Position numbers and translations under genes: made by a program. DNA of 64,000 nt from Corynebacterium sp. NML130628. GTDB lineage: Bacteria > Actinomycetota > Actinomycetes > Mycobacteriales > Mycobacteriaceae. Position 1 is the stretch's first letter, and every line of letters begins with the position of its first letter. The stretch is taken from the NCBI RefSeq assembly GCF_001875665.1, contig NZ_MLAL01000017.1, positions 1-64,000 on the forward strand. Direction: 5' to 3'. The notes below the pieces were generated by a model. It did no database searches, was not told where the DNA came from, and worked only from the letters and a program-made list of their open reading frames with translations. This document shows positions 53,397 to 61,683 of the stretch, piece after piece.

Positions 53397-54392
53397 ATGA
53401 GCACGCACAACATCACTATCGCCGTCAAAGACGCGGCACTGCACCCCGAGGCCATGCACCTCGCGGCGGCCACCGGTCTGCCTGTCACCGACCTCAGCGG
53501 AGCCGAGCCAGCGGAGGTCGCCCGCCGCTGCGAGCAGGCCTTCGCCATACTTATCGACGCCCACTTCGCCACACACCTGCCCCCGGCAGTACTGCGGCGC
53601 CCGAACTGTTTCGAGCTCGGCCAGCAGCGCGGCGCCTACGACGTCCCGGACCAGTCAGGGCAGTTGCTGCGCGCGCTCGGTGCGCTGCGGACCCCGAAGG
53701 ACCACGAGAGGGGCCGGGTCATTGGTGTGGTGGGCGCGTCCGGCGGCGTGGGGGCCTCAACATTCGCGGCGGTGTGCGCCAGGGCTGCGGCGCCGTCGAC
53801 TTTGGTTGATGGGCACGCGCACTCGGGCGGGTTGGACCTGCTGCTCGGTATTGAGGAAGAAATCGGCGCGCGCTGGGGCGAGATCGCGATCGGGGAGGGC
53901 GCGGTCGCCCGCGAGGACGTGCGCCGCGCGCTGCCCGCCACCCCGTATGGTGTGGCGGTGATGACGTGTAGCAGGGAGGTCGCGGGCGCGGGGTTGGGCT
54001 CTTGCGTTGCTGCTGAGGAGCTTGAGGCGCTGGTGGAGGTGCTCGGCACCGGCGGGGTGACCGTGGTGGATGCCCCGTGCGCGCAGCTGCCCGCGCGCGT
54101 TGACGTGGTAGCGATCCTGGTCGCGCCCCAGGTCAGGGCGGTCTCTGCGGCGGCGCAGCTGGTCGCCGAGTGCGAGCGAGCAGGGCTGCGCCACGTGCTG
54201 GTAGTCAGGGACATCGGGTGGGCAGGCATCGGCGTGGACGAGATCGCGGCGATTGCGGGCTCGCGGGTGGTGGCCACCATCGGCCAGGTCCGCGGGCTGA
54301 CGAAGCGCGTCGAGCAGCGCGGGCTACCGTCGCGCTTGCCTACGGGGCTTGCGAAGGCGGCGAAGGCCGTGCTCGAGGAGGTGGCCTCATGA
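53397..54392 (+). CDS. ssd: Ssd/TadZ-like MinD-family protein
   Basis: 331 residues, related to M. tuberculosis septum site-determining protein Ssd (Rv3660c) and to TadZ/CpaE. N-terminal receiver-like region, then a deviant Walker A: VIGVVGASGGVGASTFAAV, where the usual Lys residues of KGGVGKT are replaced, so ATP hydrolysis is doubtful. TLVDGHAHSGGLDLLLG follows. C-terminal TIGQVRGLTKRVEQRGLP. First gene of the tad cluster; the next gene overlaps by 4 bp. Start chosen as ATG of MSTHN; ribosome-binding site is weak. Confidence 0.82.
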   Translation: MSTHNITIAVKDAALHPEAMHLAAATGLPVTDLSGAEPAEVARRCEQAFAILIDAHFATHLPPAVLRRPNCFELGQQRGAYDVPDQSGQLLRALGALRTPKDHERGRVIGVVGASGGVGASTFAAVCARAAAPSTLVDGHAHSGGLDLLLGIEEEIGARWGEIAIGEGAVAREDVRRALPATPYGVAVMTCSREVAGAGLGSCVAAEELEALVEVLGTGGVTVVDAPCAQLPARVDVVAILVAPQVRAVSAAAQLVAECERAGLRHVLVVRDIGWAGIGVDEIAAIAGSRVVATIGQVRGLTKRVEQRGLPSRLPTGLAKAAKAVLEEVAS

Positions 54393-55486
54393 GCCTCATG
54401 GACCGGGATCTGCTGCTACGTGTGCAACGCCGCATGGCCGACGAGCCCGGGGAGGTCGACGCCACCCGGCTTGCGGCGCTGATTCGCGAAGAGGCCGTCG
54501 TCATCAGTGACGTGGACGTGCTGGCGGCGATGCGCCAACTTCGCGACGACACCTCCGGCGCCGGGCCCCTGGAGCCGCTGCTCGCCGGCGGCGAGGTGAC
54601 CGATATCTGCGTCAACGCCCCCGACCGCGTGTTCGTGGACCGCGGGCACGGCCTGGAGCGCAGCGAGATCCGCTTCGACTCCGAGGAGTCCGTGCGTCGC
54701 CTGGCCACGCGCCTGGCGCTGCGCTGCGGGCGCCGCCTTGACGACGCCCAACCCTACTGCGACGGGCATTTCCGCAGGCCGGACGGCTCGATTATCCGCT
54801 TCCACGCGGTGCTGGCTCCCACGGCCGTGGCGGGCACGTGCCTGTCGCTGCGCGTACTGCGCACCACCACCGCGACCTTCGACGAGCTGGTGGCCAGCGG
54901 CACGATGGACGAGGAGCGCGCCGAGATGCTCCGCGAAATCGTGCGGGCCCGGCGCGCATTCGTCATCGTGGGCGGGACCGGGTCGGGCAAGACGACGTTG
55001 CTCTCCGCGATGCTCGCGGAGGTGGCCCCGCACGAGCGGATCGTGGCGATTGAGGACACTCTGGAGCTGACCCCGAACCACCCGCACGTGCTGAACCTGA
55101 ATACGCGGGCGGTGAACACGGAGGGTGCGGGCCAGGTCACGATTGCGGACCTGGTGCGGCAGTCGCTGCGGATGCGCCCGGACCGGATCGTGGTGGGGGA
55201 GATCCGCGGGGCGGAGGTGACGGACCTGCTTGCGGCCCTGAATACTGGCCACGAGGGTGGCGCTGGCACGTTGCACGCCAATGCGATTGAGGAGGTCCCG
55301 GCGCGGTTTGAGGCGCTTGCCGCGCTCGGCGGGATGGGGCGCGACGCCCTACACGCGCAGTTGGCGCCGGCGCTGGACACGGTGATTGTGATGCAGCGTC
55401 GCCCCGACGGCCGCCGCGTCCTGCACCAGGTCGGCACCCTGGAGGGCAACCCGGTGACCACGCGAGTGATTTGGCAGCGGCCATGA
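54389..55486 (+). CDS. tadA: TadA/CpaF-type secretion ATPase
   Basis: 365 residues. N-terminal domain (GPLEPLLAGGEVTDICVNAPDRVFVDRG), Walker A FVIVGGTGSGKTTLLSAM at about residue 190, Asp box, RMRPDRIVVGEIRG (Walker B), and His box GGAGTLHANAIEE. Drives assembly of Flp/Tad pili. ATGA overlap with ssd and with tadB. Confidence 0.93.
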   Translation: MSLMDRDLLLRVQRRMADEPGEVDATRLAALIREEAVVISDVDVLAAMRQLRDDTSGAGPLEPLLAGGEVTDICVNAPDRVFVDRGHGLERSEIRFDSEESVRRLATRLALRCGRRLDDAQPYCDGHFRRPDGSIIRFHAVLAPTAVAGTCLSLRVLRTTTATFDELVASGTMDEERAEMLREIVRARRAFVIVGGTGSGKTTLLSAMLAEVAPHERIVAIEDTLELTPNHPHVLNLNTRAVNTEGAGQVTIADLVRQSLRMRPDRIVVGEIRGAEVTDLLAALNTGHEGGAGTLHANAIEEVPARFEALAALGGMGRDALHAQLAPALDTVIVMQRRPDGRRVLHQVGTLEGNPVTTRVIWQRP

Positions 55487-56232
55487 CGTACCTGTTCGCA
55501 TTCGCGGCCTGTGTGGCCTGGACGGGAGGGGTGCCTGCGCGCCGGATTCGCCCGCACGTGGTGTCGTGGGGGTGGGTGCCGCCGGTGGCGCTCGCGGTGG
55601 CGCTGCTTGTCATCGTGACGGATCGTGCGGCGGTGGTCATCGCGGTGGCGCTCGCCGGGGCGACGGCGCTCTACGCCTATTCGCGACGCCGCTCCGGGCA
55701 GGCGTTGGTGCGGCGCCAGGAGGCGGCGTCGCAGTTCCTCGGCCACATCAGCGCTAGCCTGCAGGCCGGTTCCTCGCTTCTCGACGCCACGCTGCGCGCC
55801 ACCGACCAACTCCCCGACACCACCCCCACCGACCTTCGTGCCGACGCCTCCCTGTTCTGCCACGTGCTGCGCACCGGCGACGCTGCAGGCCTGCGCACCC
55901 CGGAGCTGTCCCGCGTGGAAGCGCTGTGGCGGGTCGGGGTGCAACGCGGCGTGCCGATCGCCTCCCTGGTCACCGCCGCCCGCGAGGAGATCGACGCTGC
56001 GCTGCGCCACCGCGCCGCCACCACTGCGGCGCTGGCCGGGCCGAAAACGAGCGCGGTGGTGCTCTCCCTGCTCCCGCTGGCCGGGATCGGGATGGGTGCC
56101 GCGATGGGGGCGCGCCCGCTGCACTTTTTGTCCGGAACCAACCTGGGCGGGGTGCTACTCATCGTCGGCACTGCGCTGGTGGGGGCCGGTTTCTGTACGT
56201 CACAACACATCATCGAAAGGGCAACCCAATGA
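55483..56232 (+). CDS. tadB: Tad pilus assembly membrane protein TadB
   Basis: 249 residues. Hydrophobic helices near the N-terminus and at the C-terminus flank a soluble type II secretion F domain (ASQFLGHISASLQAGSSLLDATLRA, VEALWRVGVQRGVPIASLV). ATGA overlaps on both sides. Platform protein of the pilus machine. Confidence 0.88.
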   Translation: MTYLFAFAACVAWTGGVPARRIRPHVVSWGWVPPVALAVALLVIVTDRAAVVIAVALAGATALYAYSRRRSGQALVRRQEAASQFLGHISASLQAGSSLLDATLRATDQLPDTTPTDLRADASLFCHVLRTGDAAGLRTPELSRVEALWRVGVQRGVPIASLVTAAREEIDAALRHRAATTAALAGPKTSAVVLSLLPLAGIGMGAAMGARPLHFLSGTNLGGVLLIVGTALVGAGFCTSQHIIERATQ

Positions 56233-56783
56233 GTACGTTTGTTACCGCTTTGTGTATCGCTGGCGCGATGGCCGTCGCCGGGCACAGCCCGCGCGACAGG
56301 GTGGGGCGCGACGTGCCCCGGGCACCGAAAACCCCGCGGGACGGGCCGCTGCCAAGCCCCGGCAGGAGCGCAACCGACATCCGGCTCTTCGCGGCGTGCT
56401 GCCGCGCCGGGCTGCCGGTTGCAGCTGCCGCGGGCGCAGTGGCCGACACTCACAGCGAGGGCCCAAGCCCCTGGCACACCGTGGCAGCGCTCAGCGCGCT
56501 CGGGGCCGACCCGGCGCGCGCCTGGGCGGAACTGCACACAGTGCCGGGCGGTGAGGAGCTCGCGCACCTGGTGGCTCTGTCCAACGCCACTGGCGCCACC
56601 CTCGCCGCGGGTTGCGAGCGCATCGCGGTCAGCCTGACCGCGGACGCCGCCGACCACGCCACCGCCCGCGCCGAGCGCGCCGGGGTGCTCATCGCACTCC
56701 CGCTGACCGCCTTCTTCCTGCCGGCGTTCTTCGTCCTCGGCCTGGCACCCGTGGTGGTCAGCCTGGGCCAAACCCTGTTGTAA
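56229..56783 (+). CDS. tadC: Tad pilus assembly membrane protein TadC, short form
   Basis: 184 residues. Carries one type II secretion F domain (IRLFAACCRAGLPVAAAAGAVAD ... AHLVALSNATGATLAAGCERIA) and C-terminal helices (VLIALPLTAFFLPAFFVLGLAP). Shorter than proteobacterial TadC, but similar in size to actinobacterial homologues (Rv3657c position). Start overlaps tadB (ATGA). Confidence 0.85.
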   Translation: MSTFVTALCIAGAMAVAGHSPRDRVGRDVPRAPKTPRDGPLPSPGRSATDIRLFAACCRAGLPVAAAAGAVADTHSEGPSPWHTVAALSALGADPARAWAELHTVPGGEELAHLVALSNATGATLAAGCERIAVSLTADAADHATARAERAGVLIALPLTAFFLPAFFVLGLAPVVVSLGQTLL

Positions 56784-56814
56784 AACACCAATCATAACCA
56801 TTTAGGAGAATGAA

Positions 56815-57033
56815 ATGTCTACGAACTTTATCCACGCTGTCGCTGCCCGCATTGTTGTTCATATGCAGGTGAAACTCGCCAACGATGAGGGCTTGTCCAC
56901 CATCGAGTACGCATTTGGCACATTGGCGGCCGCCGCCCTTGCCGGGGTGCTCTACATGGTGGTCACCAGCAACGGCGTCTCCGACGCCATCGAAGGCGTA
57001 ATCACCGACGCACTGACCAACAAGCCGGGCTAG
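56815..57033 (+). CDS. Flp-type pilin (DUF4244)
   Basis: 72 residues. A basic leader, then NDEGLSTIEYAFGTLAAAALAGVLYMVV: the G^LSTIE context has Glu at +5 after a prepilin-peptidase site, then a hydrophobic stretch. A typical Flp/DUF4244 pilin subunit. AGGAG 7 nt before the ATG, the strongest ribosome-binding site in the cluster, consistent with high expression of the main subunit. No prepilin peptidase gene lies in this window. Confidence 0.88.
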   Translation: MSTNFIHAVAARIVVHMQVKLANDEGLSTIEYAFGTLAAAALAGVLYMVVTSNGVSDAIEGVITDALTNKPG

Positions 57034-57036
57034 CCC

Positions 57037-57300
57037 ATGAATACCATCGAGGCAGCGCTCTCCCTGAGCGCCCTGGTGGTCGTCGCCAGTGCGATCGTTG
57101 CGGCGCTCGCCGCGATGGGCGCCTACATCTCGGCGGTGGACATCGCCGGGGCGGCCGCCCGCGCGCACGCGATCGGCCTGGACTACGACCCTCCCGTCGG
57201 GCGCGTGAGCACCCAGGAACGCGGTGGCATGGTCACCGTGACCGCCCGCGTGCGCGGCATGGAGGCCACCGCCGTCTTCCCGACCGAGTTCGGGGGCTAG
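57037..57300 (+). CDS. TadE-like pseudopilin
   Basis: 87 residues, beginning MNTIEAALSLSALVVVASAIVAALAAMGAYISA: the TIEAA motif at the very N-terminus, with no leader, then a hydrophobic helix. The tail has VTARVRGMEATAVFPTEFGG. Corresponds to Rv3655c. 3 bp after the pilin gene. Confidence 0.82.
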   Translation: MNTIEAALSLSALVVVASAIVAALAAMGAYISAVDIAGAAARAHAIGLDYDPPVGRVSTQERGGMVTVTARVRGMEATAVFPTEFGG

Positions 57301-57302
57301 CC

Positions 57303-57626
57303 ATGCTTGGTCAACTCCGAAATGAGGAAGGCTCCGCGTCAGTCACCACGGCGGGCATCATCGCCGCGGTGACCGCGCTGGCGATTGCGGTCGCGGCGGT
57401 GGTCTCCGGAGTGGCGAACGCCCACCGGGTGCGCGTCGCCGCCGACCTCGCAGCCGTCGCCGCGGCCACCGCCCTCTACCAAGGTATCGATGCCTGCTCC
57501 GCCGCCAACGACACCGCTCAAGCCAACGGTGGAAGCGTCGAAACGTGCGAAGTCGACGAGTCGGACGTGCAGGTCAGCGTGCGCGTCGGCCGGGCCGTGC
57601 AGAAAGCGCGCGCCGGTCCGGTGTAG
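57303..57626 (+). CDS. TadG-like/Rv3654c-family protein
   Basis: 107 residues. NEEGSASVTTAGIIAAVTALAIAVAAVVSGVANAHRVRVAADLAAVAAATAL is the Rv3654c/helicase-secretion-neighbourhood pattern: one helix, then a conserved RxAADLAAxAAA stretch. Two Cys (IDACSAAND, VETCEVDE) could form a disulfide. Last gene of the tad cluster, 2 bp after tadE-like. Confidence 0.85.
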   Translation: MLGQLRNEEGSASVTTAGIIAAVTALAIAVAAVVSGVANAHRVRVAADLAAVAAATALYQGIDACSAANDTAQANGGSVETCEVDESDVQVSVRVGRAVQKARAGPV

Positions 57627-57730
57627 TGCCGCGAGTGCCGTCTCGTCGTGAGTATCTCAGTGCGCGTGTGCTCTGTGCGTGGCTTGCCCCTACAGGGCAC
57701 ATCGCGATGGTCTTCTGTGCTGTGCACCAG

Positions 57731-58056
57731 TTAGACGGACGCGAGTTTTTGATTGACTAGTGCGTTGAGAGAAATCCCCTCTGTTTTAGCGGCGATAACC
57801 AACCGCCGATGCAGCGACGGAGTGTGCGTACATTGAACTTCCCCGAATAGTTACGACTACCTAATGGCACAGGAACCACCTCGCCGGAGACCTCCATGTC
57901 TTCGACAACCTCAGTCACAAGATCAATCAAACCGCGCTCAGCCTGGTGTCGATCCGCATCCAGCCACGACAATGAGGGGAACTCAGCCACGGTCGCCACG
58001 TACTCCTGATCTTCTTCCGACCAGGAGACTTGATAGGTGTACTTATTGATGTCCAT
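57731..58056 (-). pseudogene. frameshifted HicB antitoxin
   Basis: The intact frame from ATG 58056 encodes a HicB fold: YTYQVSWSEEDQEYVATVAEFPSLSWL and ...RNYSGKFNVRT. A dinucleotide AC duplication at about 57822-57825 (GCACACTCC in place of GCACTCC) then shifts the frame, and the read frame ends at 57757. In the shifted frame the expected HicB C-terminus continues: PSLHRRLVIAAKTEGISLNA, then LVNQKLASV and stop TAA at 57731. The DNA-binding C-terminal helix region is therefore lost in the natural reading frame. Confidence 0.8.
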
Positions 58057-58061
58057 GCTGA

Positions 58062-58217
58062 CTACTCCGATGCATTTTTCTGCGTGCCCAGTTTCTCAAT
58101 CGCTTCGAGAACTTGGTTCACTTGATATGGCTTGGCCTTGCCTTTCGCGTTTTGGATATTGACACGAGGGTCACCCGGCCACGGGGTCTTGTAGGTGCGG
58201 TGCGACGTCTTTCTTGA
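58062..58217 (-). pseudogene. truncated HicA toxin remnant
   Basis: One frame encodes TSHRTYKTPWPGDPRVNIQN and then AKGKAKPYQVNQVLEAIEKL and stop TAG, 5 nt before the hicB ATG. This is the C-terminal part of a HicA toxin. The N-terminal half is missing and the sequence upstream belongs to the YwiC-like direct repeat, so the toxin is dead. Confidence 0.65.
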
Positions 58218-58222
58218 GCAAC

Positions 58223-58247
58223 CTCCGCCTTGCCGATGTCCTTGGCG
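58223..58247. repeat. left copy of a 25-bp direct repeat
   Basis: Identical to 61741-61765 inside the YwiC-like gene (begins CTCCGCCTTGCCG, ends CCTTGGCG). The two copies enclose the AT-richer island. It joins directly to the hicA remnant. Confidence 0.75.
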
Positions 58248-58275
58248 TACGTCATGAGCGTCTACGCGTTTTCGC

Positions 58276-58638
58276 TTAACGGCACAGGAGCGTGATGGCT
58301 AATACCCTCCGAATGAGACAACACACTCCACCTACTCCTAGTCCTAGGAGAAGCATACAAATCCAACCCAGCCCAACGCCCGCAGTTTCGCCAGAATACT
58401 GGATGATGAGGTATCCAGCAACCCCCAGCAAGACAAATAAAATGTCGACGAAGAAAAACCTGATCGGAACCAAACTGAGAGGCAGCAGGCCGAGAAAAGA
58501 CAATAAAACTATCACATAAAAAAATTCGACGTCTGATTCGGAGAAATGGTCAACTGCGAACATGGTGAGCAAAAGAGCGATCTCGATAAAGGGAATGCCA
58601 CACCATTTTGCGAGGAATAAGGGTCTGTAGCTGCTCAT
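58276..58638 (-). CDS. four-helix membrane protein downstream of the LGFP-phospholipase
   Basis: 120 residues. ATG start with four hydrophobic helices (GIPFIEIALLLTMFAV; FFYVIVLLSFLGLLPLSLV; FFFVDILFVLLGVAGYLI; GLGWICMLLLGLGVGGVCC) and short loops. It begins 11 nt after the phospholipase stop on the same strand. AT-richer than the genome average. No family recognised. The placement suggests a partner, possibly a self-protection protein, but nothing in the sequence proves this. Confidence 0.65.
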   Translation of the reverse strand: MSSYRPLFLAKWCGIPFIEIALLLTMFAVDHFSESDVEFFYVIVLLSFLGLLPLSLVPIRFFFVDILFVLLGVAGYLIIQYSGETAGVGLGWICMLLLGLGVGGVCCLIRRVLAITLLCR

Positions 58639-58649
58639 AACTCTCTGCC

Positions 58650-60362
58650 TTACCGGTTTGTGTGTTTGTGTTTGTGTTTTTGAAAGTGCTTTACTGCAGC
58701 GTACATATAGTCCGCTGTCGAAATACATCCTCGGTTCGTGACTTTATCTCGTTCCGAATAGGTAGAGTTGCAGGTTTGTAGGAGGTTCTGATGAAGTTTC
58801 GGATCGCAAGTGACGACTCTAGTTTCATACTCGTTAACCCGGTCGTAACACATGTCATGTTTGGCGCAGGGGCCACGAAAGTCTGCAATGGTATCTGCTC
58901 TGTTGGCGATGGAGTTATCTCCCCATAGATCTCTAGAGTAAGAGCAAAAATCATGCAGCGTTTTCTGTTTATGGGAAGTGTCGTATACATAGGTATCCGG
59001 GATTAACACCGGAGAATTTACGTACCAGTTACGGAAGCCCCGTCGCCAAATTGAGTTCTGTGGAGGAAACCAGTTTTGACTAGCCTGAAGCGCGGGATAG
59101 TCTTCGATTTCCGACAGATCTGGGAATGTGGTGACTATCCCTAGTGTTGTCTCCATCAATTCCAGGTACTTATTACTGATATGCTTCCCATTAATGAGCG
59201 TGGTTTCGGTTCCCTTAAAAAGGTCCGAAATATTTATCTCTCCTCGCGAAAACTCCTGTTTAACGTCGGCATTCGCGTCAAGATATATGTCGGTGGTGGG
59301 GTAACCCCAGTTGCTTTTTTCGAATCCAGACGCTATCCAAATTGCGCCCGTTCCCCCTTTAATTGAATGTGCTCCGTGCTGTGGTGTCCAGTAGATCATG
59401 CCGCCTTCGAATACGTTGTAGCGACCAATCCCGTCGGGGGTGGTGAGTTCATCGCTGATGGGGTAGCCCAGTTCGCTGTGTTGAGCGCCCATAGATTCCC
59501 ACTTGTCGTAGATTGCGCCTTGGATGCTGGCCTGAGTTGCCGGCAATGCGTTGTGGGTGTAGACGTGTCCGCCTTGGAAGTCTTGTCGAAACCACTGGTT
59601 TCCTAAGTCCATATCGCTGGTGGTGGGATAGCCAAGGAAGCCCCGTTCCCAACCGTGGCGTGCCCAGACTTTTGCTGCTGGGAGACTGACTGTATGTGCT
59701 CCTGTTTTGGGGTGCCAGTAGATGAATCCATTGGCAAACTCAGAGCGTTTTCCTATTCCGTCAGGATTGGTCAGTTCGTGAGATTTTGGCAGAAGAAGGA
59801 AGCTGGTTGGTCCGCCTACCTGGTCGTATTTTTCTTTTATTAGACCGCATACTTCAAAGGGGGCGGGCCAGTAGACTGCGCACCCTGGCCGAGCGTTCAG
59901 TGTTGGAGTATCAGGGTCGGCAAGGTGCGCTTCTCGTATTTCTGCGTTGTCGGCCTCGCTCTTGTCGATACCAGCGGGAACTTCTTCTCGGTCGGAGCGC
60001 ATTTGACCAGTAATGATTTCACTGTTGGGGTTTGTGGTTGGACGCCACTGTTCCAGGCCTTGTGGGTTGAGCTCGTCATCTGTGGCTTGATTGACTTCAT
60101 ATCCCTCTGCTCCTGGAGGGGTTGGAATACCCCACTGGGCAAAGGGGCCATCTATTTCTTGTGGTGAAGTCGTGTTGTGGGGAGCGGAAGGGGAAGAGGG
60201 GTTTTCGGTAGTCGGAGTTTTGGATGTGTGAATTTTTGATTGTTGATCACTGTAGATCGACGATCCAGGAAACGGTGATTGTGCGGTTGCGGTGTCGTGT
60301 ACCGCACTGATTAATAAGGTTGTTGAAACAAAAGCAAATAGTTTGCGTGAGCGGGCTTTCAT
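58650..60362 (-). CDS. secreted LGFP-repeat phospholipase A2
   Basis: 570 residues. Signal peptide (KARSRKLFAFVSTTLLISAVHDTATAQS). Low-complexity linker to about residue 150. About four LGFP wall-binding units at about residues 165-385 (IYDKWESMGAQHSELGYPIS, DGIGRYNVFEGGMIYWTP). A C-terminal prokaryotic PLA2 domain has the active-site motif FRGPCAKHDMCYDRV (His-Asp pair) and further cysteines (TCDPK, LQTCNST, RGCIS). Predicted to bind the arabinogalactan layer and hydrolyse phospholipids. AAAGGAG 5 nt before the ATG. AT-richer than flanking genes, suggesting transfer. Could be virulence-associated or antagonistic. Confidence 0.87.
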   Translation of the reverse strand: MKARSRKLFAFVSTTLLISAVHDTATAQSPFPGSSIYSDQQSKIHTSKTPTTENPSSPSAPHNTTSPQEIDGPFAQWGIPTPPGAEGYEVNQATDDELNPQGLEQWRPTTNPNSEIITGQMRSDREEVPAGIDKSEADNAEIREAHLADPDTPTLNARPGCAVYWPAPFEVCGLIKEKYDQVGGPTSFLLLPKSHELTNPDGIGKRSEFANGFIYWHPKTGAHTVSLPAAKVWARHGWERGFLGYPTTSDMDLGNQWFRQDFQGGHVYTHNALPATQASIQGAIYDKWESMGAQHSELGYPISDELTTPDGIGRYNVFEGGMIYWTPQHGAHSIKGGTGAIWIASGFEKSNWGYPTTDIYLDANADVKQEFSRGEINISDLFKGTETTLINGKHISNKYLELMETTLGIVTTFPDLSEIEDYPALQASQNWFPPQNSIWRRGFRNWYVNSPVLIPDTYVYDTSHKQKTLHDFCSYSRDLWGDNSIANRADTIADFRGPCAKHDMCYDRVNEYETRVVTCDPKLHQNLLQTCNSTYSERDKVTNRGCISTADYMYAAVKHFQKHKHKHTNR

Positions 60363-60407
60363 TATGCTCCTTTAGGGGAGGGGGATAGGGAGTTGTTCTA
60401 TTCGGGC

Positions 60408-60413
60408 AGTATA
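60408..60413 (-). promoter_or_regulatory. -10 box of the phospholipase gene
   Basis: TATACT on the minus strand about 45 nt before the ATG. A TACGCT at 60430-60435 on the plus strand can serve the divergent protease gene. Confidence 0.45.
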
Positions 60414-60484
60414 TCGCCTGGTGGCAGACTACGCTGGTGAACTGAAAAAATTCTTCGTTTCAACCACGTGGGGTGACAGTAGTC

Positions 60485-61309
60485 ATGAAGATGATGAGGC
60501 TCGGTTGTTCTTTGCTAGCCTGTGCATTTACTGTGCTCGCGGCTTGCTCTTCAGTAGCCGCCGCTGCAGATAATGGCGTTGTGTCATTGCGGGCAAGCAG
60601 TACTGTGCCGGTGAATGATAATCGTATTGCGGCTTTGTGGTCGGTAACTCCGAGTTTGGATGACTCGCAGCACCAACGTGTTCGGCGTGAATGTACTGCA
60701 AGTTATGTTGGGGACAATTTCTGGTTGACCGCGCATCACTGTGTATCCAATTCACCGTTTATGGATGGTTTTCTCCGCCAATCAGATGGCGAAGTAGCAG
60801 GTATCGCTGCCATTTATATCAAGTCTTCTACTGAGGATGTTGCGCTTATCAAAGTCGGTGACGGGATTGATGCCGATGCTTTTGCCTTGGCGACCGTGCC
60901 GTTGCAGGTGGGGGATCAAGCTGTGCTGACTGGTTACGGGCAGCCTCATGATTATGCTTCTTCGGCATCAACAGTCATTGTCGCAAATGTAGACTCCTTG
61001 AACTTTGGCAATGTTACGTACACAGGTCTTTTCAAGGGGAAGTCGCTGACGGCATCTCGATCCTGTGGCGGAGATTCAGGCGCGCCTATTTATAAAAACG
61101 ATACTCTCTACGCAGTGCATACTGCCGGTGGATTTAACCCAGAATGCACCGATGGGCAGGGTAGGCCTATGTGGCATACGAATATCATTCCGCGGATTGC
61201 TTGGATTCACGAGACTATGCAGAGCAATTCGTATCTCACTGCCCAAGAAGAAGCCAAGGCAAACACTGGATTAAAGCATGCAGTTACTCTTTTCCCAGAA
61301 GCTGTCTAA
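60485..61309 (+). CDS. secreted trypsin-like serine protease (S1)
   Basis: 274 residues from the ATG (a GTG 4 codons earlier is possible). Signal peptide MKMMRLGCSLLACAFTVLAA then CSSVAAAADN; LAAC may be a lipobox, making it a lipoprotein. Catalytic triad: His in WLTAHHCVS, Asp in STEDVALIKV, Ser in SCGGDSGAPI. Cys pairs typical of chymotrypsin-like proteases. Divergent from the LGFP-phospholipase and sharing its low GC, so probably part of the same acquired segment. Confidence 0.88.
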   Translation: MKMMRLGCSLLACAFTVLAACSSVAAAADNGVVSLRASSTVPVNDNRIAALWSVTPSLDDSQHQRVRRECTASYVGDNFWLTAHHCVSNSPFMDGFLRQSDGEVAGIAAIYIKSSTEDVALIKVGDGIDADAFALATVPLQVGDQAVLTGYGQPHDYASSASTVIVANVDSLNFGNVTYTGLFKGKSLTASRSCGGDSGAPIYKNDTLYAVHTAGGFNPECTDGQGRPMWHTNIIPRIAWIHETMQSNSYLTAQEEAKANTGLKHAVTLFPEAV

Positions 61310-61683
61310 CGCCCAAAATCCGCAAGATAATTGCTCACCCAGAAATGAGTGGCCAGCCAGCCTGACCGTATTTGCACTATTAAGTGAAACGATCAACCAT
61401 AGCAATTGTAGGAACTGTTAGCAGGGTGAGAAGAATCAGCACACTGTCTCGCCCTTCGCTGTTGTCAGGGTTTTCTTCCAAGAGCGTTACTTACTATGAG
61501 CAGAGGGAACAGTGCGAGGCACGTGGCTCATGGGTGCGTGGGGTGCGACTAAGTCCAGATGTAGCAGTAGGAATCGACCGCGAACTTTACCCAGGACCCT
61601 AGGATTCTCGCCGATAAAAGGCATGATGGTTATCGGTGAAATAGCGAGCGCTTACCTGGTCAGGCGCCGCTCTAGCCATCGGT
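61310..61683. other. gene-poor right end of the AT-richer island
   Basis: No gene is supported. A weak open frame at 61384-61602 has no recognisable domain or ribosome-binding site. GC content rises again near 61640, close to the YwiC-like gene. Confidence 0.4.

Noticed and set aside
61384-61602. Small gene at the right end of the island
   Set aside because: No domain, no ribosome-binding site, and composition unlike a selected protein; it may be a remnant but cannot be supported.
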